Source: Bacteriovoracaceae bacterium
Lineage (GTDB): Bacteria; Bdellovibrionota; Bacteriovoracia; Bacteriovoracales; Bacteriovoracaceae
Assembly: GCA_020631435.1 (NCBI GenBank)
Contig: JAHDHG010000009.1
Coordinates: 1 to 32,886, forward strand
DNA length: 32,886 bases
Direction of reading: 5' to 3'
Shown here: piece by piece, positions 1 to 6,759 of the stretch
Position numbering within the stretch: position 1 is the first letter of the stretch
How the letters are laid out: the number at the start of each line of letters is the position of its first letter
The notes under the pieces: model-generated
Told to the model about the DNA's origin: nothing
Database searches by the model: none
What the model saw: only the letters and a program-made list of their open reading frames with translations
Translations under genes and position numbers: made by a program

Positions 1-45
1 ATTGAAACGGCCTTTAATTGGCGTAGGGCTGCCCTAGAATTTAAC

Positions 46-276
46 TTATATCCAAGAAGAAAATTGAAAGGAGTTTATTTCAGAAAAATTTCCTTCTTCT
101 ACTTCTTCTCTTTCCAAGAAATTATACAACGTTTCTGCTTGTTTTCCAGAAAACTGAAGGAAGCTCACATTCCTCCAATTTTTCACAACATTCTCACTGT
201 AAGATGTTTGAATACTAACCTGTGAGAATCCAGACCAAGTAAAACATACCATTAACAAACCAAAGATTGATTTCAT
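46..276 (-). CDS. small secreted protein of unknown function
   Basis: ORF track 46..312; internal start at 276 (MKSIFGLLMVCFTWSGFSQ) has a signal-peptide-like N-terminus and an AAAAGGAG Shine-Dalgarno just upstream. Confidence 0.55.
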   Translation of the reverse strand: MKSIFGLLMVCFTWSGFSQVSIQTSYSENVVKNWRNVSFLQFSGKQAETLYNFLEREEVEEGNFSEINSFQFSSWI

Positions 277-482
277 TTTTTCTCCTTTTGAGGTTTTACG
301 AATCCTTAGCATGTAATGAGTATAAAAATAGAAATGATGTAATTATTCCGAGTCTTTTTTTGATCCATTACTATTTCTACATTCCAAATTGAGTTTTAAA
401 CAAAAAAAGGAAAATTAATTTTAAAAAGAGGTACAAAACACAAAAGATTTTTTCAGACCATATAATAAAACTTAAAAATAAA

Positions 483-776
483 TTAATCTTTTTTCAATTT
501 AATTTGAACTAACACATAAGGCTGAATAATTAAAAAATTAAAATTTGATTTTGAGAATTCCTCAGTGTCATCAAGAGATAGCTTTCTCAAATGATTATTC
601 TCAAGAAGGTTTTTAATGTAATCGGTATTGTCAGTGGCCATCGCTTCAGCTGCATCAAAAATATCTTCACTCGCACTCAAAAGAAAAACGGCACTTCTTT
701 CTAAATTTTTATCTAATAGATTCCAAGTGCAACTCTCTATTTCATTTTTAAATTTCTCTTTAAGCTCACTCATCAA
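483..776 (-). CDS. hypothetical protein, 97 aa
   Basis: ORF track only; no recognised family. Confidence 0.4.
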   Translation of the reverse strand: MMSELKEKFKNEIESCTWNLLDKNLERSAVFLLSASEDIFDAAEAMATDNTDYIKNLLENNHLRKLSLDDTEEFSKSNFNFLIIQPYVLVQIKLKKD

Positions 777-890
777 ATTTCCGCCAATATTTTGAGGCTT
801 ACCTAAATAAGTCCTCTACCCGATTAAGCATACTTAACCACAAAATTATTAAATGAACAATTTATACGGCTAACAGATATAAAATTAGAT

Positions 891-2255
891 GTGGATAAGT
901 TTTCTATTAAAATTATATTTTTCCTTTTAATTCTAATTTCTTGCTCAAAAGAAAATAATAGCTTTTTAGAGGAAGTAAAAAACTCATCTTCTAAAAACTC
1001 TCCTGCATCTGCTGGAACAACTACAACGACTTTGCCGCCATCTGTTCCTGATCCAATTCAATACTGTGATTTGAGTAAGACTAAGATAAAAAAAATGAAA
1101 CTTGGAGTTCTCTCTCCTCAATTACTAACACAAGGAGAGGTCAGTTCATTTAATCTCAGTACAACAATTGAATATGACTTAAGAGTTCAATACTATATTC
1201 CTAGCTCAATAGATCTCACCAAACTAGACGAAGTCTCCTCAGTCATTTTCCTTCATGGAGGAGGAGGATCAACCGGTGGGCTACCAGATGGTGCTTTAGG
1301 TGTAGCTAATACATATATAAATTCGTTTCTAAGAGATTTCTCTGAGGAAAATCAGTTTATTTCCATAGTTCCAGTTAGCCCTTTAAACTGGGGATGGAAT
1401 ACAAGTTTCATAGTAAGAGATCTTGCAAAGTATTTGAAAAATGTAGAAGGACTTAATCCAAATAAAATTGTTGTTTCGGGCCATTCGATGGGTGGTATGG
1501 GGCTATCAAGATCATCTTATCTTGTAATAGACCAGGTTGCAGGAGTTGCTCCATCGGCATCAGGTGTTGAAGTTGAAAAAAGACAAGATTGGAAAATCTC
1601 AAGCTACTTTAATACCATCTTTAAAAGACAACAAGGCTTAAACGATCACTTCGAAGAGTTTGTAACTTATTCCAGGGAAGAAGAAGCACAAATAAATGAT
1701 CTATCTGCTTTATTAAATTTTGATCCTAACTACAGACTCTACGAGCACAATGGAAATCATAATTTAAATGCTTCTGAACTAGGAGAGCAAATCAGAGAAA
1801 TAGCTTCAGAAGGCAGAAACATTTATCAAAAAAGATTATTTGCAAACTTTTATTTTTCTGAAAGAAGAAGAGATATATTTCAATGGCCCAATTTACATCT
1901 TCATTCTCTTCCTACATTTTTCTGGCTTGAGGCCCTAGAGTTTGATGATCCAAATTTTGATACAGATCAAGTTTCTACATCAACGTTAATAGCTGAAATT
2001 AAAGATCAGAAGATATTTCTTCAAGATCAATTTCGACGAAACAAAGTAAATAAGTTAAGGATCTATTTATCAAATGAATTACTTGATCTCTCTAAACCAA
2101 TTCAAATCATTTATGAAGATCAAGATAAAAGTAAAAAAATTGGAGAAAAAACAATAATCATAAGATCAGAATCAAAAGAAAATATAAAAAAGCATATGCA
2201 AGATGCATCTTTTGAATTTGATGAATGTATTGATGTCACTCTTAATTTAGATTAG
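891..2255 (+). CDS. putative lipoprotein alpha/beta-hydrolase (esterase/depolymerase-like)
   Basis: GTG start; lipobox-like N-terminus (FFLLILISCSKENN); HGGGGSTGG oxyanion-hole-like segment and nucleophile elbow GHSMGG. Confidence 0.75.
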   Translation: MDKFSIKIIFFLLILISCSKENNSFLEEVKNSSSKNSPASAGTTTTTLPPSVPDPIQYCDLSKTKIKKMKLGVLSPQLLTQGEVSSFNLSTTIEYDLRVQYYIPSSIDLTKLDEVSSVIFLHGGGGSTGGLPDGALGVANTYINSFLRDFSEENQFISIVPVSPLNWGWNTSFIVRDLAKYLKNVEGLNPNKIVVSGHSMGGMGLSRSSYLVIDQVAGVAPSASGVEVEKRQDWKISSYFNTIFKRQQGLNDHFEEFVTYSREEEAQINDLSALLNFDPNYRLYEHNGNHNLNASELGEQIREIASEGRNIYQKRLFANFYFSERRRDIFQWPNLHLHSLPTFFWLEALEFDDPNFDTDQVSTSTLIAEIKDQKIFLQDQFRRNKVNKLRIYLSNELLDLSKPIQIIYEDQDKSKKIGEKTIIIRSESKENIKKHMQDASFEFDECIDVTLNLD

Positions 2256-2799
2256 TAAGCTCAATTAAAGAAATAAGAAAAGTAGCTAATTCATTTAAAT
2301 TCAAGGTTTCAGTAAACAACTTATCATCTTTTTTAATTTTATATACACCCTTGCAGTCTATATAATCTCTGACAGTAATTTCTTTATTTAAATATATCAG
2401 TCTTAAAGATCTATTGCCTGCATCACAAGGATAAGGTTCAATTTTTTCGGGCTTAACCTTTAAAAGTTTTTCAGAATTTAGTTCACTTATCTTGCTATTA
2501 ATTCCTTTGATAATTTTTTTATCAAGAGTCATGACAAGTATTCGCTGAGCTCGCTTGTTTTCATTATATGATTTTAATGGAGTTTCTCTTTTATAAACTC
2601 TACCACTTTTACCAAACAAAATTTCGTAAACTTTTCTCTCACTATCTGGAACCATCCCAGGCATTCTCACATATCTAAATAAAATATCATCTTTAATTGT
2701 TTGTACAGATGCCAAGCCTCTCGATGAATCCTCAAAATTCATGGAGCTACAAGACATAAGAAACAGAAACATAAAAAATAATATATTTAATTTATTCAT
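2242..2799 (-). CDS. putative lipoprotein, unknown function
   Basis: N-terminal FFMFLFLMSCSS lipobox-like signal. Confidence 0.6.
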   Translation of the reverse strand: MNKLNILFFMFLFLMSCSSMNFEDSSRGLASVQTIKDDILFRYVRMPGMVPDSERKVYEILFGKSGRVYKRETPLKSYNENKRAQRILVMTLDKKIIKGINSKISELNSEKLLKVKPEKIEPYPCDAGNRSLRLIYLNKEITVRDYIDCKGVYKIKKDDKLFTETLNLNELATFLISLIELTNLN

Positions 2800-3263
2800 T
2801 GAGCCTCATCTATATATTGTATTTGGATTTGATTTCCATAAGGGTTATCTTTACAACCCACTGCACCTTTATTCGAATTGATCGTAAAACCATTTGGTAA
2901 CCTGACGTATTCGCCGTATGCCTTATCAAGTTGTGCTTGAGTTAAATTTCTAGCTTTGCTTAAATCAGCATTTGTTAAATTAGTGCACTCAAAGATCGCA
3001 CCTTTTAAATCTGCATCTTCAAACCTAGCAGATGATAAGTCTGAATAACTAAAAACTGCATTCTTTAAATTTGCATTGATATAACAAGCGTAACTTAAAT
3101 TCATATTAGTCAGTCTCGTATTTTCAAGATTTTTGTTTTCAAAGTTATTAGATACTCCCGTCTGAGTTGATTGATACCTTTGATTACATCTATCAGATTT
3201 TTCATATTGATCTTGAATTGAAGACGAACAAGAGAATAACAATAAGAGAACAAAGAATCTCAT
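2796..3263 (-). CDS. pentapeptide-repeat lipoprotein
   Basis: lipobox-like RFFVLLLLFSCSSS; pentapeptide periodicity NLENTRLTNMNLSYACYINANLKNAVFSYSDLSSARFEDADLKGAIF. Confidence 0.75.
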   Translation of the reverse strand: MRFFVLLLLFSCSSSIQDQYEKSDRCNQRYQSTQTGVSNNFENKNLENTRLTNMNLSYACYINANLKNAVFSYSDLSSARFEDADLKGAIFECTNLTNADLSKARNLTQAQLDKAYGEYVRLPNGFTINSNKGAVGCKDNPYGNQIQIQYIDEAQ

Positions 3264-3535
3264 TACTTTGTTCTTTTAATTATGTGATATCCAAATTGTG
3301 TTTGAACCGGCCCAGATGTTTCTCCAACACCTAAAGCATAAGTAGCTTCTTCAAATGGCTTAACCATCATTCCTCTACCAAACTCTCCTAAGCTCCCGCC
3401 ATTTTTTCCTGAGGGACATTTTGAAAAATCTCTGGCTAAATCTTCAAATGAAGTACCTTCAGATAGCTTTTTTAAAAGATCTTGAGCTTCAAACTCCTGA
3501 TCAACTAATATATGCAATGCGCTAACTTTATCCAT
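3263..3535 (-). CDS. ppiC: parvulin-type peptidyl-prolyl cis-trans isomerase
   Basis: ALHILV..., FEDLARDFSKCPSGKNGGSLGEFGRGMMVKPFEEA, QTQFGYHII parvulin signature. Confidence 0.92.
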   Translation of the reverse strand: MDKVSALHILVDQEFEAQDLLKKLSEGTSFEDLARDFSKCPSGKNGGSLGEFGRGMMVKPFEEATYALGVGETSGPVQTQFGYHIIKRTK

Positions 3536-3680
3536 TTTTTCTCCTTAATTATTAATAAGCTATTATCACTGATTTATTGAGGTTATTCAAGATTTTGAGC
3601 AATGATCAAAAGTCAGATTTCCTCTCTAGACAGATAAATTCTATATGCTAAGATCCGGCATCAATTTGAATGGAGAAATT

Positions 3681-3905
3681 ATGAAATTACTTATCGTTTT
3701 ATTGTTATCACTATCTACTTTTGCAAATTATCAAGAGATCAACACTCTTAGAAATGAAATCAATGATACAACAAATTCGAATTTAAAACTTTATAAATCT
3801 ACTTATCATGATCTATCTAAAGGTGAGTTAGAAAAATTAAGTAAAAAACTAAAAGATATTCATTCTATTTTAGAAAACAGATCCGAAGAAATTAAATATC
3901 AATAA
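3681..3905 (+). CDS. small secreted protein, unknown function
   Basis: ATG at 3681 (MKLLIVLLLSLSTFANYQE) preceded by TGGAGAAATT; signal peptide-like N-terminus. Confidence 0.55.
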   Translation: MKLLIVLLLSLSTFANYQEINTLRNEINDTTNSNLKLYKSTYHDLSKGELEKLSKKLKDIHSILENRSEEIKYQ

Positions 3906-4830
3906 TTCTACCTCTTTTCTTTGAATCTAATTCTTTAGGAAGATTACTTATAATTTCTTGTTCTAAAGCTTCGATTACTTCTTCTTTATAAAAAATCCTA
4001 GAAGAAACAATACTTACTTCTCGAACTGGATTTTGTTTTTCAAAATCCATCACTTGATCTTTTTTTTCTTTATTACTTAGACCTAAAGTACTTAGATAAG
4101 GAAGGACTGTATAACCTCCAGAAGTCCTGACAAGATTTTTCAAGACATCAAGGCTCCCTCCTTTGAATCTAACATTATCCAATACATTAATATCTTTTTT
4201 GATTCTACATAGATTTAATGTTTGAGACGCCAAGCAATGTCCATCTTCCATTAACCAAAGATCATCCATCACTAAATCGCTAATTTTTAAATTCTTAAGC
4301 TTGGAGAGCTTATGATTCTTTGAAGTAAATAGCTTTAAAGGTTCATGGAAAAGAACCCTCTCTATTATTTCATTATCTTTTAAAGGAGTTACTAAAATTC
4401 CTGCATCAATTCTATCTTCTTTTAAAAGCTTAAGAATATGCTCGGTTTGTAACTCGTTAATAATAATATTCAAATCTGGATATTTCTCAGAAAAACCTTT
4501 TAGAAATAGTGGCAACAAATTAGGAGCTAATGTTGGTATGATAGCAATTTTAAAGTCTCCTGAAATCTTTGAATTAGAATTTTTTAAATTCATCAAATTC
4601 TCTGCTTCATTAACTACTTTTCTTGCATGATGAATAATTTCTTCACCTCTTTTTGTGACAAGCATTGGCTTTTTTGATCTATCAAAAATAATTGCATCTA
4701 GCATTTCTTCAATTTTTTGGATTTGAATTGAGAGAGATGGTTGAGTTATAGAAAGCTCTTTAGCCGCTCTTCCAAAATGTTTATGGTGGCTTAAAGCGAG
4801 TAAATAGCGGCATTGGTCCAAAGTTATCAT
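3892..4830 (-). CDS. oxyR: OxyR, peroxide-sensing LysR-family regulator
   Basis: N-terminal LysR HTH (CRYLLALSHHKHFGRAAKELSITQPSLSIQIQKIEE); redox cysteine pair in MEDGHCLASQTLNLC, with the same spacing as E. coli C199/C208. ATG at 4830 preferred over the TTG at 4842. Confidence 0.92.
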   Translation of the reverse strand: MITLDQCRYLLALSHHKHFGRAAKELSITQPSLSIQIQKIEEMLDAIIFDRSKKPMLVTKRGEEIIHHARKVVNEAENLMNLKNSNSKISGDFKIAIIPTLAPNLLPLFLKGFSEKYPDLNIIINELQTEHILKLLKEDRIDAGILVTPLKDNEIIERVLFHEPLKLFTSKNHKLSKLKNLKISDLVMDDLWLMEDGHCLASQTLNLCRIKKDINVLDNVRFKGGSLDVLKNLVRTSGGYTVLPYLSTLGLSNKEKKDQVMDFEKQNPVREVSIVSSRIFYKEEVIEALEQEIISNLPKELDSKKRGRIIDI

Positions 4831-4841
4831 AGTTAATAACA

Positions 4842-4849
4842 ATTATAAT
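4842..4849. promoter_or_regulatory. candidate shared -10 region of divergent oxyR / ncRNA promoters
   Basis: self-complementary ATTATAAT gives a TATAAT hexamer on both strands (4844-4849 +, 4842-4847 -) in the 84-bp oxyR-ORF36 intergenic region; clear -35 not identified. Confidence 0.4.
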
Positions 4850-4863
4850 ATAGATTTAATTAA

Positions 4864-4883
4864 TTTCAACTATGTAGTTGGAA
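4864..4883. promoter_or_regulatory. 20-bp near-perfect dyad (possible operator or 5' RNA hairpin)
   Basis: TTTCAACTATGTAGTTGGAA: 9-nt arms, one T/G mismatch, central TG. Confidence 0.5.
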
Positions 4884-4914
4884 ATCATATATTAATTTCA
4901 AAGGAGATCAACAA

Positions 4915-5025
4915 ATGAAAATTAAAAATTATCTTAAATTTCTTATTAATAATAATTCAAACTCTAGAAATGAAGGCCCATACAGAACTTTCAACCCCTA
5001 TTACTTTTGGGTGTTTTATAAATAA
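4915..5025 (+). CDS. 36-aa small ORF at the head of the putative structured RNA (MKIKNYLKFLINNNSNSRNEGPYRTFNPYYFWVFYK)
   Basis: read directly from sequence; AAAGGAG Shine-Dalgarno 8 nt upstream of the ATG; below the length cut of the supplied ORF track. Confidence 0.5.
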   Translation: MKIKNYLKFLINNNSNSRNEGPYRTFNPYYFWVFYK

Positions 5026-5029
5026 TCTA

Positions 5030-6118
5030 TGCCCTTAAAGTGTGGATTGCCAATTATTAGATGCAAATTATAAGTGATACTCTTGAGTTGCAATCACTCT
5101 AAGTATTCGAAATCTATAGCAATTTAAAAATCACTTGAATCAAATTCTGCAGCTGATAAACTGATATTGATTTTATGCAGAGTGATCCACACCTTTACAA
5201 TCACTTGTCTAAAAGCTTTAAAGAAAACCACAGTTTAAGAAAAATCAACGAATGGAGTACAAGAAAACGTTTACACATCGCCAATTGGCTTTGTTCAAAA
5301 CGAAGAGAACGAAATTCAGATTAGAAAACACCGGTAGAGAAAAGCTTAAAGATAAGTTTGGATGGAATGAATCACGCATGTTCACAAAAGAAACGGTTTT
5401 CTCTAAGGAGAAGAAAGTTTTTAATCACGCACTTACAAAGGAAGACTCGAGGGAATATCAGGTTGATATTTAAAGAGAAAGACTTTAATAAGTGAATTCG
5501 GCAATTAAAAGTTTCATTGAAGATGAGACTTTAAGTTGGAACCAAGGAAGACTATAAAAGACTGACTTGGGTTTAAAGAAGTGATACTTAAGAGAAAGAC
5601 TTTAAAGTTAAAAGCTTTAAATACTGACTCATAATTTCAATTTTAGACTTTGGCCTAAAAAAGAAATTTGCACGTTAGAGTTTGAGAAGTAACGACTTCC
5701 AAATGAACACTTCTAGGGAAATGTAGATAATTGTGAACAGACAGAGATAGACTTCAAGAAGTTTAGATCTGTAGGTGATTGATGCCTCGATGGACACGAG
5801 CTAGTTGAATGGGAAAAATTAGTTGAAAGACTAAAATGACTCATGAGTTTGAAAGATCAACGAAAGCTGATCGGAAAGACTTAAAAAGAAATGACTATGA
5901 TCAAGCCGAGACTATAAGAAACGGGGAAGATGATAGGAAGGACTTAAAAAAAGTGATTGCCTTATCTGAATGCGGCACGTATTTGAAAAGTCTGAAAAGA
6001 CAGAGATAAGACAAAAACGAATGAGGAAATTGTTGATGCAGTAGCATGATTGCAATTTCTAGACTAGAGCAAACTAAAAAAAATAAGCCACTCTAATAAG
6101 AGTGGCTTTTTTTTAGTT
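5030..6118 (+). ncRNA. putative large structured non-coding RNA (~1.1 kb), class unknown
   Basis: no convincing ORF; consecutive stems readable by eye: 5036-5047/5185-5197, 5073-5078/5093-5098, 5146-5151/5176-5181, 5454-5460/5464-5470, 5508-5517/5523-5532, 5572-5578/5600-5606, 5633-5638/5663-5668 plus 5641-5646/5655-5660, 5686-5690/5695-5699, 5741-5772, 5855-5872 (GAAA loop), 5961-5967/6004-6010, 5990-6001 (GAAA loop); ends in a rho-independent terminator. Confidence 0.7.
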
Positions 6119-6119
6119 T
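6072..6119. terminator. bidirectional rho-independent terminator between the + strand RNA and - strand ssb
   Basis: CTAAAAAAAATAA GCCACTCT AATA AGAGTGGC TTTTTTTTAG: 8-bp perfect stem (6087-6094/6099-6106), A-run on the left and T-run on the right. Confidence 0.93.
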
Positions 6120-6209
6120 TTAATTAATCTGTGACTCTTGAAACATATTAGAAGCGGGGATTGTTTGGAATCAGACAAAAACTGCTTCATTTCTTTTCAA
6201 AAATTTTTA

Positions 6210-6662
6210 CTAAAACGGAATATCATCAGAAGCAAAACTTTCATCCGCTTGGATGTCATAAGTTGGCATTTCTGTATTATTGGTAGTTCCAGATGCATTT
6301 GTATTATTAGTAGCACCTTGAGAATTGTTTGGATTTGATCCAATAAACTGAACCTGATTACAAACGATCTCAGTCGTATACCTTTTGTTACCGTCTTTAT
6401 CTTCCCATTGTCTTGTTTGAAGTTTGCCTTCAAAATAGGCTTGTCTTCCCTTAGATAAATACTGGTTACAAAGCTCTGCTTGCTTTCCCCATACTACAAT
6501 TCTGTGCCATTCAGTTTTTTCGTTTCTTTGTCCTGAATTTTTATCAGTCCAATATTCAGATGTAGCAAGAGAAAAATTACATACTGCCGATCCATTTGGT
6601 GTGTATCTAAGCTCTGGATCAGTTCCTAATCTTCCTAGTAAAGTAACTTTGTTTACACTCAT
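6210..6662 (-). CDS. ssb: single-stranded DNA-binding protein
   Basis: [36 protein letters not shown]..., acidic tail ending DDIPF. Confidence 0.98.
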   Translation of the reverse strand: MSVNKVTLLGRLGTDPELRYTPNGSAVCNFSLATSEYWTDKNSGQRNEKTEWHRIVVWGKQAELCNQYLSKGRQAYFEGKLQTRQWEDKDGNKRYTTEIVCNQVQFIGSNPNNSQGATNNTNASGTTNNTEMPTYDIQADESFASDDIPF

Positions 6663-6759
6663 GTTTTTCTCCTATTTTTAATGAGTACTAAAGTATTTTA
6701 GTTCGGTAATATTTACAAGTTATTACTAAAAAAGTCAGAAGATTAGAGGATTATTTCAC

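Noticed and set aside
4829-4873. Canonical OxyR ATAG-N7-CTAT-N7-ATAG-N7-CTAT site
   Set aside because: ATAG at 4829 and 4850 and CTAT at 4870 are present but the spacing does not fit the expected 11-bp register; AT-rich background makes such words common.
5252-5473. 73-aa + strand ORF (MEYKKTFTHRQLALFKTKRTKF...)
   Set aside because: No Shine-Dalgarno, K/R/E/F-rich composition expected from a purine-rich RNA, and its end lies inside a 7-bp hairpin; treated as a chance ORF within the structured RNA. Not excluded without conservation data.
5030-6118. RNase P RNA, tmRNA, SRP RNA or degraded rRNA
   Set aside because: No GAGGAAAGTCC-type P RNA core, no tRNA-like TTCGAATC...ACCA end, no recognisable SRP or rRNA signature sequences.
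6138-6338. + strand 66-aa ORF and the 6197-6433 - strand ORF
   Set aside because: Both overlap ssb in alternative frames; ssb is unambiguous.
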